Notes: a model not told the origin generated them from the letters alone. 64,000 nucleotides of DNA from Anadara kagoshimensis (GCA_021292105.1 CM037874.1:10770502-10834501); one strand, 5' to 3'. Positions 36,005 to 47,230 are shown, counted from the stretch's first letter. Numbers and translations are program-made.

Positions 36005-36370
36005 GTTGGTTGGTTGGTTGGTTAACGTCGCATCAGCAATTTTCCAGCTATTCGCGACGAGAACTATTAATTTTATTAATCTATGAACAAGTTCGTGTAT
36101 GCATGTGAAGTGCGGGTGTGTTTTATGGGCTGTTTTGTACTAGGGCCCACTCAGGGCGACTTTAACGTGCTAGCTCACAGAGTCAGTATGCCGCAGACAA
36201 GCGTACCACTCCCCAGGCACATTATACTGATAACAGGTAAACCAGTAAAGGCCAACGACAAGGAAAAATCACTTTCCCACATGTGTTCTGAGCGGGACTC
36301 GAAAACACAGCGGTGAGAGACCCTGGATTTGTAGACTGGTGTCTTATTCATTAGGCCACCGCGGCCTCTC
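36005..36370 (-). mobile_element. SINE family 1, full-length
   Basis: tRNA-derived head at its high-coordinate end (A-box side GGTGGCCTAATGAATAAGAC, B-box TTTTCGAGTCCCGC on the minus strand), body with CACTCAGGGCGACTTTAA, and a (GGTT)n tail at 36002-36022. The target duplication AATCGGAAATGG lies at 35993-36004 and 36371-36382. Confidence 0.9.
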
Positions 36371-36765
36371 AATCGGAAATGGAATAGGATGGTCCCTCGT
36401 AAAATGAGATATAAAAAACCTCTACACATTCTACATAAATGTTTTTATAATGCTATATTGTCTTTTTTTTAGTCTAGTGACATTAACGTAAAGACCACCT
36501 CTAAATAAGAAAAGCTTGTGTATTGAAGCCAGTATGTTCTATGTAAATGCAACCTACATACTCATAATACTGATAACGGTGCACAATTCCGGCCACTCAT
36601 AAGTGATGCTGTTTAAAACGTGATATATTTTACCTTAAATCATTTATAGACAAGAACAAGTTCTAATAATAATGAAAATAAGGTATTACACATATATCAA
36701 GCACCAACTGGCTGCAGTTTCACTAACTGATTTAAATAGGCTACTTTTGGTGGAACAGCACATCT

Positions 36766-37330
36766 TTACTGAGCTTTCCCCAATTTCTTGAATTTAATAA
36801 TTGTCCGTAACTGCATCATAAGTGATGAATTGTACGTGTCATTGATTGTTTGTCCCTTTTGGAGATAACCTACCACCAGATTATGATCAGCATCACTGGA
36901 AGCCGAGGTCATACCCTCTCCAGCTGATGTAACAGTATTGGTCATTTTTCTGGGTGATAAAGTGTAAACTTTGGCCACTGGGGTTAAATGATGAACCCAC
37001 GTTTCATCCATAGTAACTAATCTATAAAAAACACACAACAAAGTGCACTTGATGTGCTTCCGACCAATTGTCAGATGCCTTGGTTGGTACCCAACTGAAA
37101 GCATTTCTCATTGCAAGATTTTCTGTCAGAATTAAATGTAATACATGTATTTCCTGTGAAATGCTAACTAGCTACATACCATTCTGTAACTCGCTTGTCA
37201 GTCGTAACAATATCATAAACTTTATTGGCCTTTTCTGGGGTTGCATCAATGACCGACCTTCCAGAACAAGGGCCTTTCTGTTGCGTTTAAATCCCACAAC
37301 CCACATTTTTACTTTTAAATTTGAAGGTCA
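36766..37330 (-). pseudogene. Mariner transposase N-terminal and central remnant
   Basis: Broken frames read GRSVIDATPEKANKVYDIVT, TDKRVTEWYVA, HLILTENLAMRNAFSWVPTK, RLVTMDETWVHHLTPVAK (containing the first catalytic Asp region), and YLQKGQTINDTYNSSLMMQL. These are the helix-turn-helix linker, the DETWVHH block and a later block of mariner transposases. Part between DETWVHH and YLQKG is replaced by unrelated sequence. Inactive. Confidence 0.82.
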
Positions 37331-37544
37331 TATTTTCCAAGTGTGGATACCATATTAGTTTGGATATCCTTAAGTGTTAAACATTTTTATGAAACCATTG
37401 AATCACTTTATGTCTCTTAATATTGGCAATCTACCTAATTCAATTTTGAAATCATGGTTAGAGCCTTTTCTATGAACACCTAATATTAACTTGCACCGTG
37501 AAACTTATTTATTATTGTATGCACCATGCATACAAACTGTATCA

Positions 37545-38072
37545 TACATTCGCAATCCCCGATATCTTTAAAAATTGGGACTTGAAAATAATGTTATACA
37601 CGATTCCCGGTAGCCGTAATTTTGCAATTCCCAGTACACTAAAACAATGATGAGAATCAATTCCCAGTACACCGCGTCGATCTTTCAACGTCTCCTGCTC
37701 CTTTATTTCGCAATACATTGAGCTGAAATTTGGTCGACATGTAGGTCTTAACATCCTAGAGGAATTGTACGCTTCAGAATTTTTAATTAAGAAGTGAAAA
37801 TTGAAATATTGAACAGAAACTCCCGGCGACGACAAAATCACAGGTGAGCACTTGCGCTTTATCAATTTGTTTCAAAGTTTAAACAGTGTATCAGATGCAG
37901 TTCATTATTTAAATAGAATCATTTATGTGTCCGATTGATGCCCCAATACACAATAACATGTTAAAATGAACAGATAAGTCAAAAATCGGCTTTCGACTCA
38001 CGCTGGTGTTGTTTACACTGGCTGTTTTGCTCAATTTATGCTTAATATCCCGTGTACGCTGTGCCACAGTGG
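37545..38072 (-). repeat. Right long terminal inverted repeat
   Basis: Inverted copy of 33522-34010, ending CCACAGTGG next to TA. Similarity is high through the whole arm with short indels. Confidence 0.8.
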
Positions 38073-38548
38073 TACTAGATATTCAACAAAGCAATCAATC
38101 TCTCATCTAAAATATATGGAAACCAAAGATACGATTAAATTAAAACTATATATTTATTGAATCGTATAAGCTATTAGTGTTAGGCAACATAACAATGAAA
38201 TTGCTTCCGAATAAAATCAATTATAAATGGTTATCGATGTAACGCATTCTTGCATTAACTCGTTAATTCAGAATAAACATAAATATTTTAGTATTCGGTT
38301 CCTTTTACCTAGCGTTTTTAGTCAAATGCAACATATTATCTCTTTTATAAGGTAAAATCGATGCTTCTATTACATTTGTTCAGAAATCACAAACCATTAA
38401 TATTAGTATTTTTTTACATTTTTAAAATGTAAGTGAAAAGGTTTTGTCACAAAATATTGGGCGATCAGAAATTGTCATCTATCCTTTTTTTAAATTTTGA
38501 TGTAATACGAACTTCTTACTGTTTGTCAGGAATCCTGTGACTGAGAAC

Positions 38549-38822
38549 AGTTGTTGAACCCGATAATGTAATAAATTCCCGATAATGTTACATCAACCGA
38601 TATTGTCATAAAATTCACCGATATAGTAATAACAACCGATAATGTAACAAAATTTAACCGATAATGTAATAAATTTTCTAACCGATAATGTAATTGCAGT
38701 TAACCGATAATGTTAAAAAAAATTCTAACCGATAATGTAACACGCACTTCCCGATAATGTATAACTTTTTTTTCAACCGATAATGTAATAAAATTTAACC
38801 GATAGTGTTACACGCAACACAA
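38549..38822 (+). repeat. Left CCGATAATGTAA array
   Basis: About 11 word copies with A/T spacers of unequal length, the last one reading CCGATAGTGTTACACGC. Confidence 0.92.
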
Positions 38823-39077
38823 CAGAGACTGAGTAATAAGATACAATATATATTTATTTTTTATTTATAAAAATTCTAGTCGGGGATCCTGTTTTGTACC
38901 TGTCCATCCGTTCGTCATCCCTTCCGTCCTTCCGGGTTTGTGTGTGTTCGTAACATTCCTTGTACCAGTACGCACTTACGGCGACTTTTATCAACGTATT
39001 GTGAATCTGTGAAGCAAGAATGTGGTGGCGGCCATATTGCAGGTCAGTTTTTAGCTCACCTGGTGTGCGTTGGTCCG

Positions 39078-39530
39078 TGCGTGCATGCGAAATTCACGTG
39101 ATATGCAAATTAGATGTATTTTAGCTCGATTCTTTGAAAATCTTCTCCTCTGAAAGTACTGGACCATTTTGAGCCAGATTTGGTGTGGAAGTTCCCTAGG
39201 TGGGACACACTAAAAAGTATCCGGTGACTCCGCCCGAAATCCAAGATGACCGCCGTTACTATAAATAGCGAAAACCAATAAATGGCCAATATAGATTTAT
39301 TTATTCACTGATTTAGTTCAAATTTGAAACATAGAAAGTAGATCTCTGGGCATTTAACATATATAACAGGTTTTCCCGTGAAATTTTTGTCTGCGCGATA
39401 TTCACGTAATATGCAAATTAGGTGTATTTTTAACCCGATTCTTTGAAAATCTTCTCCTCTGAAAGTACTGGACCAATTTGAACCAAATTTAAGTGGAAGG
39501 GTCCCTAGGTGGGGCACACTAAAGATTTTA
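39078..39530. repeat. Direct duplication, units 309 bp apart
   Basis: The stretch around TTCACGTGATATGCAAATTA, TCTTTGAAAATCTTCTCCTC and TGAAAGTACTGGACCA occurs at 39088-39215 and again at 39398-39525. Confidence 0.85.
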
Positions 39531-40059
39531 TCTGGTGACAAGATAGCTGCCATTGGACCATGGTCAGTGATAAAGGTCATCCCTTAGTCCATGTATACAA
39601 TGTATCTGTTTACAGAAAATTCATTGAATTTGCACACCATAGGCAATATTTGGTATAATCAAGCGTGAACTCCCAGACATCTGGAAGCGAGATCAGGTGC
39701 TCCGGAAAGGTGAGCAGGTCCTGCTCCGCATGCGGCACGCGAAATAATTCCCAGTCATGTGATATTTATTATCCAATGAAAATCGAGCAAATTTATTAGT
39801 GGTATAATAACATACAATTATATTGACTTTTAATGAGGTTGATAACAGTGTTTATCAACATGAAAAATGAGATATTCACCGAAGGAAGATGTGAATGAGT
39901 GTTACTTTCAAGTTGATATACCAACATCGAACGAAACAAAAGTTTTTATCATAGTATACTGTTTGTTGTCTCATTCGGATCAGATTTGCGACTGAATTTG
40001 TTATAACCAATTCATAATGATGATACCACCAATTTAAAGGTACTAATAAATGTAAAGTA

Positions 40060-40930
40060 AGGTAAATGACTGAAAAATGAACTTAGCAGAATAAACATTT
40101 CGTGTATTCCAAACCTTACCACCTCCGGTTATATTGGAGATGTTCATCTAGTCAGTCGTGGCAAGGTCTTCAATGATGCATTTGCGTGCCACTTACCACA
40201 AGTTACTAGAAATATTTTCAATTCCAATAACATATAAGTTATCAGCTTTGTGACCGTTACGATTAAAGTGACTTGCTACAGGATCGTTATTTTTACGAGT
40301 TCTACAAGTATTTTAGAGAAATTCAGTAACATTCTTTGATAAAATGTATTACCAGTTGCCCGGTGCACATTGTGTTTTCAGACTTTGTACCAAATATACT
40401 ATGCAAAAGCACTATGAATCCTGTATCCTTTATGCACAACTGCGACCGCAAGGCTTGCAACCGTTGTTTTCAAGGTAGAACATTATTTTTTGTGTATCAA
40501 AATATCCTAGAGTTTTTGTCTCTCCTGTAAGCAATTAAGGATGGCTTTGTGAATATCCTCTTTAAGTGGACCTTTCCGTAAAGTGTTGTCGGAGTTTTTT
40601 TACGGTGCACACCGGAAGTGCCTTCGAAAAGGTTAAAACAAGTGGAACCATATCCGTTTCTTTTTTGTTATCTTTATGCTTTAGGAGATTTTCACGTTTT
40701 AAGTTAGCAACTTTATTAAACTGTTTCCTCCACTTGTGTTTTTCATACTCAGGTTATTTTTTAATTACCCGCACGTGAACACCGGTGCATATCTAACAAA
40801 TACTGTTTCGGTCCGGGGTTTCGGTATTCATTCTATTGTATTTTTTCTGTCTTTATCTACACGTATATAAACAAAATTAAAACTGAATAAGCTAAGGGTA
40901 AGTTTTTTTCTGTATATGCGTATTAAACTC
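40060..40930 (-). pseudogene. GIY-YIG endonuclease-type retroelement remnant
   Basis: Minus-strand pieces read GCKPCGRSCA, VYLVQ (beta strand before the GIY-YIG core), TGNTFYQRM, NTCRTRKNNDPVASHFNRNG, HKADNLYVIGIENISSNL. The order CxxC-like, YLxxC, TG..xxxR, DPVAxHFNxxGH matches the GIY-YIG endonuclease region of Penelope-like elements. The frame is broken throughout and no reverse transcriptase block is clear upstream. Class assignment by motif only. Confidence 0.6.
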
Positions 40931-41040
40931 AATTCATATAATGAAATGTGTAGAACTTTCAAGAGACATTATCTCGATTAAACGGCCTGAAAATTTTTTC
41001 CACGATATGGGTTACTTTCCCTTGTCGCATGACGAGAGTT

Positions 41041-41446
41041 GTTGTTGTTGTTGTTGTAATGGTGTTTTACGTCGCATCAGCAATTTTTCAGCCATTCGCG
41101 ACGAGAGCAAGGTTTATACAAATACACAAGTCCATGTGGTGCGGTGCAGTGCAGATGATTTAATGTTGTGTGTGTATTTTGTGGACTGCCTTGTACTAGC
41201 GTGCACTCAGGGCAACTTTAAGGTGCTAGTTCACCGGAACAGTAGTTGCAGACACATTCCACCCGGTCCATTATATATACTGACAACGGGTAAGCCAGTC
41301 GTTTTCTCTATCCCCTTAATGCCGAGCGCCAGGCGAGGAAGCAGAAAACTGCGAATTTTAATGCCTTTCGTTTGGCGCGGCCGGGGTTTGAACCCGCGAC
41401 CTCCCGCTCCCGAGGCGGACGCTCTACCACTAGACCACCGTGGCGG
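41041..41446 (-). mobile_element. SINE family 1, full-length
   Basis: Carries a strong tRNA-like head on the minus strand (CCGCCACGGTGGTCTAGTGG, GGGTTCAAACCCCGGC). The body CGTCGCATCAGCAATTTTTC and a (GTT)n tail follow. Imperfect target duplication TCGCATGACGAGAGTT / TCGTATGACGACAGAGTT at 41025-41040 and 41447-41464. Confidence 0.85.
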
Positions 41447-41814
41447 TCGTATGACGACAGAGTTAACCAACAAATGGCATACCATCTATATGTTTTTCAA
41501 AGTTTCATGTCTGTATACAAAACAATGCAGGAGAAATGGCCCACAGATATTTGTTAATTTCAACCAATCGAAATGCAGCGATTAAGCCACATGACAATAT
41601 AACACGTAACATATATAATGTTCCCGGGAACATAGTATCTACAAGTAAAGTGTCAAGACTCTAGCTGTAATAGCTGATTTTTATAAAAATTATTTTGACC
41701 AATGACATCTCGTTATTTAGTCAATGACGTTTGACCGCCAATAAAAAGTACAGAATAAGTGTATGAGGTTCGAACTTAATCAGACCACCCGCACTGCTTA
41801 AATTTACAAGAAAC

Positions 41815-41875
41815 TTGCCAGAAAGAAGAAGAAGAAGAAAAAGAGGAAAAGAAGACAAAGAAGAAGAATGACAAT
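41815..41875. repeat. GAA/purine-rich tract
   Basis: GAAGAAGAAGAAGAAAAAGA-type purine strand run. Confidence 0.85.
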
Positions 41876-42195
41876 CTCAATAAGTTAACCCGGCGGCTGG
41901 GGTTACTTTTTAACCAATAAAAACGTTTAATTTCTTGAAAATTTAATTACCTATTATAATTGTTATTATCATTATTATTATTGTTTTTTATTTGGTTAGA
42001 ATAAACCGTAATAAGACCTAAAATTAGAATAGGAGTTCTATACCTCGACAATTTGTTTTCAGCCATATGCTTCACTCATAAAAATAAAATCAGTAATTGG
42101 CTAAGAAACAGCAAAATTTGTAATTGCAGTTGAGCTTAAATTCGTCCATGCCGGGGTTGCTTTTGTCCGGGCCTGAGGCGTAGCAAGGTCTTTGA

Positions 42196-42217
42196 TATTT
42201 TATATATATATATATAT

Positions 42218-42248
<31 letters not shown>
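42196..42248. repeat. (AT)n-(GT)n microsatellite
   Basis: AT run passing into GT. Confidence 0.95.
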
Positions 42249-42407
42249 CTATATGCCGAACTTGCCTTAAGGCCGCCTCTGCATAAGGGCCAACTGGCTG
42301 TACAGACCGCTTATGTCTGGCCATAATTACTACATAACATTGTTATCTGAACTTCTGTATAAAACTCATCTGCTTATAAAGGCCACTTTTTCTGGTTCTC
42401 TTGGGCG

Positions 42408-42455
<48 letters not shown>

Positions 42456-42483
42456 GATAGATAGATAGATAGATAGATCGATC

Positions 42484-42514
<31 letters not shown>

Positions 42515-42576
42515 CGATAGATAGATAGATAGATAGATAGTAGATAGATAGATAGATCGATAGATCGATAGATAGA
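42408..42576. repeat. (GATA)n microsatellite
   Basis: About 168 bp of GATA/GATC tetramers. It produces spurious open frames rich in SIYL repeats on the minus strand. Confidence 0.97.
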
Positions 42577-42687
42577 AACTCTTCCGGAGCACCCGATCTC
42601 ACTTCCACTGGTATTCGAGTGTCTCAAATTTGTCTATTTCTCTGTTTCTTTGGACATTCGTTTAGCCCAGCGCATTGGTACTTTTGT

Positions 42688-42713
42688 TGAGAGAGAGAGA
42701 GAGAGAGAGAGAG
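42688..42713. repeat. (GA)n microsatellite
   Basis: Pure GA run close to the inner edge of the right CCGATAAT array. Confidence 0.95.
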
Positions 42714-42784
42714 GAGGAAAACATAAATATATACTGTACCTTATGACTCAAACCTGTAAGAGATTCTTTCTTGTGTTGTATATA

Positions 42785-43047
42785 ACACTATCGGTTAAAT
42801 TTTATTACATTATCGGTTGAAAAAAAAGTTAATACATTATCGGGAAGTGCGTGTTACATTATCGGTTAGAAATTTTTTTTTAATTATCGGTTAACTGCAA
42901 TTACATTATCGGTTAGAAAATTTATTACATTATCGGTTCAATTTTGTTACATTATCGGTTGTTATTACTATATCGGTGAATTTTTATAACAATATCGGTT
43001 GATGTAACATTATCGGGAATTTATTACATTATCGGGTTAAACAACAG
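42785..43047 (-). repeat. Right CCGATAATGTAA array
   Basis: Inverted counterpart of 38549-38822. The same spacer signatures, including the GGAAGTGCGTG and AACTGCAATTAC intervals, occur in mirrored order. Confidence 0.92.
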
Positions 43048-43164
43048 TCTATATACGTTAAATAAACCATTGTATTACCAGTAACAGTGAAATAATTGAT
43101 TTTTTAATATTCTTCATCTTTTTAACGTCACTTGTACAGTAACTATGTTCTTTCAATTAGAACC

Positions 43165-43660
43165 ACAACGGTGGCTCAGCTGGAAGAGTGCTCGCTCCGT
43201 AAGTGGGAGGTTGTGGATTAGAACCCCGGCCTAGTCTGACCCAAGACTTAAAGTTGGTTGTGATAAAAACAAACATATTAATCCATATCCGAATCACAAT
43301 CCAGAAGCAGAGTAAAAACTTTTATTTGCAAGCAACCTACTTCGTTGTACAAAGTTCCCGTAGTGGGAACAAGCTCTACCATAGCGTATTTATTGGGAAA
43401 CAAACACACCATAAGCAGGAGAAGCAGGTATAGTGCTGCAATACTGTTCTTTCGTCAAGCACTTGGCATTAAGAAATGAAAGTCACGGTTCTTTCGGATG
43501 GAAACCTGAAATAAACGAGGTCCCGTGTGACGGTAGGCTTGGTACGCTAAAGAACCCTGCTGCCTGTTGTATAATGCCATCATTGCAACGCTCAGGCAAA
43601 ATGTCTGCACTTTCGTCTAAAGCTGGCGACGTCTCGATATAAGTAAAATAGTCTGGTAGA
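43165..43660 (+). mobile_element. SINE family 2 interrupted by a retroelement piece
   Basis: Best tRNA-like head of the family: GGTGGCTCAGCTGGAAGAGT, GCTCGCTCCGTAAGTGGGAG. After GACCCAAGACTTAAAG it is broken at about 43262-43436 by a foreign fragment, then resumes at TTCTTTCGTCAAGCACTTGG and runs to GACGTCTCGATATAAG. Confidence 0.85.
43262..43436 (-). repeat. Retroelement fragment inserted in SINE2
   Basis: Contains AATCCATATCCGAATCACAA, TTGCAAGCAACC, GTTCCCGTAGTGGGAACAAG and CACCATAAGCAGGAG, the reverse complement of the C-terminal RT coding end and tail of the 32443-33265 family, with internal sequence missing. Confidence 0.75.
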
Positions 43661-44170
43661 GGATTTTGAAAAATCCGCTTATTTTTCGATGTAGGGAGGA
43701 CAACGTGTTCAAAGGTGGCAAGTTATGTCATAACCTTCTTTGAACTTTACTTTGGTAGAATCGGCTTGTTGCCAAGCAAGATTTCACCCAGGGGCCATTG
43801 TGGGGGTAGCTAAAGGTCAATGGGTGCAAAGTTCAAGTGAAAATGCCCATATTGACCTATACACAAGTTCAAGGTGGCTTACAGAAGTTTTTCTTTATAC
43901 ATTTTGTCTTCTAAATATGTAAATGGTATCTTCAAATTAATAGAAAGTCATATCCAATTAATTGAGTCACTTATTTTCAAAGTTTTCCATGAAAAATAAG
44001 ATTAGACGCTTGCACAAATTTGACCTTTACAAATATGATTAATTGTGGCAAATAAATACTAGTTTAAACACATTTGTGCATTTGAAATTGTTTAACAAAA
44101 CTTTAGACTTCTGTTAAAATAATTTTAATGAATCATATTGCCCGCATTTATATAAGTATCCACTTTTTAA
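43660..44170. other. Intergenic, nothing recognised
   Basis: No repeat symmetry, splice-bounded exon or motif-bearing frame seen. Confidence 0.45.
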
Positions 44171-44192
44171 AAAAAAAGAAATCAAAGTACTG

Positions 44193-45110
44193 GTGGTACT
44201 GAAAGATTTGATTAGCTATAATGACTGTATCTGTATAATACTATCAAGTGTGTTCTCTTTTTCTGGTGGAAATATTAGTGAACTGTTGAAACACGAACTA
44301 TTCCAAGTGCCGCTTTCTATACCTGATACACCAGGACCCTTGTTATCTGCAGCCGACGAGTCGGATCTTCAAAATATCCCCGAGGAAGAAGTTTGCATGG
44401 AGACATTACTACCAAAACAATTAATGGTCAAACTTTAGTTGTAGCACTGGGAAAACGGAAAGGCATCATTACATTCGGCGAGTTAGGAAACGCACAAATT
44501 GTTATTATTAACGCAAAAGATAAATGTATTAAAATTGATGTCATTATAATAAGATATGACAACTAATCCATAAAAGGTGAAACCATCTAGAGATAAAAGA
44601 GGATCAGGTCCCCGTTCTGTTAGAAGAATTATTGATAATTAAAATGTCCCTCTGCCATCAAATTGGTAAGATTTTATCAGTCACCAAGAAAACAAATAGG
44701 ATCTCGAAGTAATCCAAGACACTTCTTAGCTTAGCTGAGGGTATCAGGGGGTCCAACAGACAGCATGTTTAATTCATACAGAAGAAGGAGTGTAACCGTT
44801 TTTAAAGCTTTACACAAGGAAGCCGATACTTGAATTGTTCCCCATGGTGTTGATGCAAGGCTATAAAAGAACTCTGGAGAGGAATAAGCTCCCAGTATTC
44901 CATGCAATTGCAGACTATAAGACTGTCAATTAACTTTCTAAATACAGCATTCCGTGTTTCCAGGGAAAACACAGGTCCTCTTCCCACTCTTGCAAGAGGG
45001 AACTTTTCTAAACTTGTGAGTGCAGATGCCTTCATTGAATGTACCTAGCGAGGATTTCTCATCTACGATGTAAACTGTTCCTCTCAGGGGAAAAGTACAA
45101 TTGAAAATTT
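44193..45110 (+). pseudogene. Decayed ORF of unknown, possibly transposon-borne, protein
   Basis: Frame pieces read GGNISELLKHELFQVPLSIP, INGQTLVVALGKRKGIITFG, VRFYQSPRKQIGSRS, ALHKEADT.IVPHGVDA and LSINFLNTAFR, with stops and frame changes between. The HELFQVPLSIPD and EADTxIVxHxxDA wording recalls ORFs carried on animal repeats, but I cannot name the family. The first 81 codons (44193-44438) are intact. A plain host pseudogene is equally possible. Confidence 0.35.
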
Positions 45111-45801
45111 GCTTCCAACATCATATGCAACCGACCTACATATTCAACGTGGATACTATTAAACTGCGGTTTGGCTGCATTTAGTTATACCTGGTATTTG
45201 TTCCGGATCTCCCATCACCTATAGGACACGGATGGTGCTAGTCTCACTAACTTGCGTACTGTATGCATTTAACTCCCAGTGGAGGTTAGTCCATCGACAA
45301 AATCCCTCAAACTGGCTCTGTTCTGCGCAATTTTACCCCCTCTGTTTCAATTCCAGAAACTTGTCTCAAGGTGTCTTTGATTCGTGTGTGTTCCATTTCA
45401 AAGTTTTGTGATGTTATTGGCAGGTGTCTTGATGGTGTGACCTATCCATCCCCAATGTCGCTTTTGTGTTTGTGTTTCAAAGCGACCTTGTTTTGTGATC
45501 CACCATAAACTTTTCGTTACTAATTTTGTCTTGCCATCTGGCAACAAGACCACGAACAATACTAGTTTTTATACTTGAATCTGAGTTTTTTCACAAATTA
45601 AACTTATTATTATTATTTTTATTTTTGCTTAAATCTTACTTTGAACATTAACTTTTCTAAGACAATTACAGGTCAAAGGATCATGAACAAAACTTAACTT
45701 TTTGGACTTAGGTTAAGTATTTTCCTGATGTTCACGATTATTCTCGGACAGTTAAGTTAGTGCGAGTCTGAATGTGACTTAAAACAGTTTTAATGAGAAA
45801 A

Positions 45802-46148
45802 TTACAAATTGGTTGATTGCATGGGGTTTTACGGGCCTTTACGTATTTCAGTCAAATCAAGACGTCACCAGCTATAGGTGAAGTGGCAGAAATTTTGACC
45901 TTTGCAGTGAAGTTAGGAAAATGTGCAGGAAAAGTTCCTTAACATGTTATACCCGCCTTGGCACGGGGGCATCGGTTTTTAAGATCTCTCTCAAAGGATC
46001 TCATGACTTTCGTTTCTAAATACCGAGTGTTTGGCAAAAGAAAAGTCACTACCTTATTTCAAGTCTTGATCAGACCCAACTAGGGTTCGAACCCAGGACT
46101 GGGCACATACGGGGAGTGAGCGCTATACCAATTGAGCTACAGTAGGGG
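45802..46148 (-). mobile_element. SINE family 2 copy
   Basis: Head at the high-coordinate end with GGGTTCGAACCCAGG and TACCAATTGAGCTACAGTAG (minus-strand tRNA boxes). Target duplication GTTTTAATGAGAAAA at 45787-45801 and 46149-46163. Confidence 0.88.
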
Positions 46149-46164
46149 GTTTTAATGAGAAAAA

Positions 46165-46900
46165 TAACCTTTACCAAAACCATGTCATGCATTGCTGAAA
46201 TGTAAATATAAATCATGTTGCACTACAAGTGGGTGGCTGTATGCACTTGCAATGGGACCGTTGAACCGTTGATTGGTGGAATCCTTTGAATGATAATGCC
46301 ACAGATAGTGATATTGATGAATGAAAAGAAATCGTTAGATGTGACTGATATATTCCAGAGATTCTCGTGACCATGGCTTGCCGATTACAGTACTTGCAGT
46401 ACTTTAATTTTAAACTTTTAATAAATTTCAAATTATCAGCTGGGTTTAAACAATATATTTGTTTTAATCACAGTCGTGTATTTACAAAAGAATTATATTT
46501 TAACATTTATTCATGCTTTGATGTTAAATGTATACTTTTATTTTATTCTATCTTGAAGCTTGTGTCAGAATTTTGAAAAACAACATTGAAATATTTAAAT
46601 TTTAGCCTAAACAGTCTCAATTAGCTTCCTAGTCAACGTTAAAATACATGAATATGCTATGATTGCATGAAAACAGATTTATTTGATTTATTTAAATCTC
46701 AAAAAGTATATATTTGGACAGCTATAAACTAATAAAGATTAATTTTTAGAAAAAAAACACTATCTGACCTTTGACCTTTTATCTACTAAACCAAGGGTCG
46801 ATCAGCTTGGCAACAGGTTGATTCTTGACCCCTAACCTATGATGATAAAAGACAGCTATGTTGCCAGCTTTGAACACTCATGTCCCCCTATTGTGAAATT
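46165..46900. other. Intergenic, nothing recognised
   Basis: AT-rich with no motif-bearing frame. A SINE2 3'-tail phrase (TTGACTGGAACGTTAAACAC) lies just beyond at about 46930-46955. Confidence 0.45.
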
Positions 46901-47024
46901 TCAATTTTTTTCCACCAGACTAAAATATTCTTGACTGGAACGTTAAACACCATTATTCAAAACTGAGTTGGTAGAGTTTTAGTTCCGTATGCGGGATAAG
47001 CTCTTCCTGTCTTCTTTTCTTTTT

Positions 47025-47230
47025 TTGCATTTAACTGCAGAAGTGGGAATATTTCTTACACACGTGACGGGTGTAGCTAGCTAAACAGGAGGTGCTTGCC
47101 TTCAAGAGCACCTGGTCTCACTTCCTGGTGGAAGTCCACGTATCTAACCTTACTTGTCAGTTCCAAAGTTTTTACTTTGCTTCTGGATTGTGAATCGGAC
47201 ATGGATTAGTATGTTTGTTTTTGATTACTG
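47025..47230 (+). repeat. Retroelement 3'-end fragment
   Basis: ACGGGTGTAGCTAGCTAAAC, AGAGCACCTGGTCTCACTTC, GGATTAGTATGTTTGTTTTT: same family as 32443-33265. Confidence 0.8.

Larger units (their letters stand above)
33522..38072. mobile_element. Mariner-type composite with ~0.5-kb terminal inverted repeats
   Basis: Left (33522-34010) and right (37545-38072) ends are long inverted copies of each other. They share CACTGTGG, CGCGTACACGGGATATTAA, GCGCAAGTGCTCACCTGTGA, CGTCGCCGGGAGTTTCTGTT and the internal GTACTGGGAATTG words. TA flanks both outer ends (33520-33521, 38073-38074). The interior holds two minus-strand mariner transposase remnants, a SINE1, a SINE2 fragment and a small hairpin. TIRs of 0.5 kb are long for mariner, so the TIR owner and the transposase owner may differ. 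Confidence 0.72.
38549..43047. mobile_element. Fold-back structure bounded by CCGATAATGTAA arrays
   Basis: Both ends are arrays of the short word CCGATAATGTAA (or GATATTGTCAT variants). The left array (38549-38822) and right array (42785-43047) are near-complete reverse complements over about 265 bp, including the unequal spacers. Outer edges extend the pairing (GTTGTTGAACCCG / GTTGTTTAACCCG). About 4.0 kb lies between, holding a GIY-YIG remnant, SINE1, GATA repeat and other repeats. No target duplication is evident. It looks like a foldback transposon of unknown superfamily. Confidence 0.6.

Noticed and set aside
41385..41446. tRNA-like sequence with a clean GGTTTGAACCCGCGACC block
   Set aside because: It is the head of the full-length SINE1 with its own duplication, not a free-standing tRNA gene.
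40941..41585. 214-codon ORF as a host gene
   Set aside because: The frame runs through SINE1 in antisense; composition comes from the SINE.
42343..42627. Overlapping minus-strand frames rich in SIYLSIYRS
   Set aside because: They are translations of the GATA microsatellite.
38549..43047. CRISPR-like array of short repeats
   Set aside because: Repeats are 12 bases with short A/T spacers, mirrored as inverted copies, in a eukaryotic genome; no cas genes.
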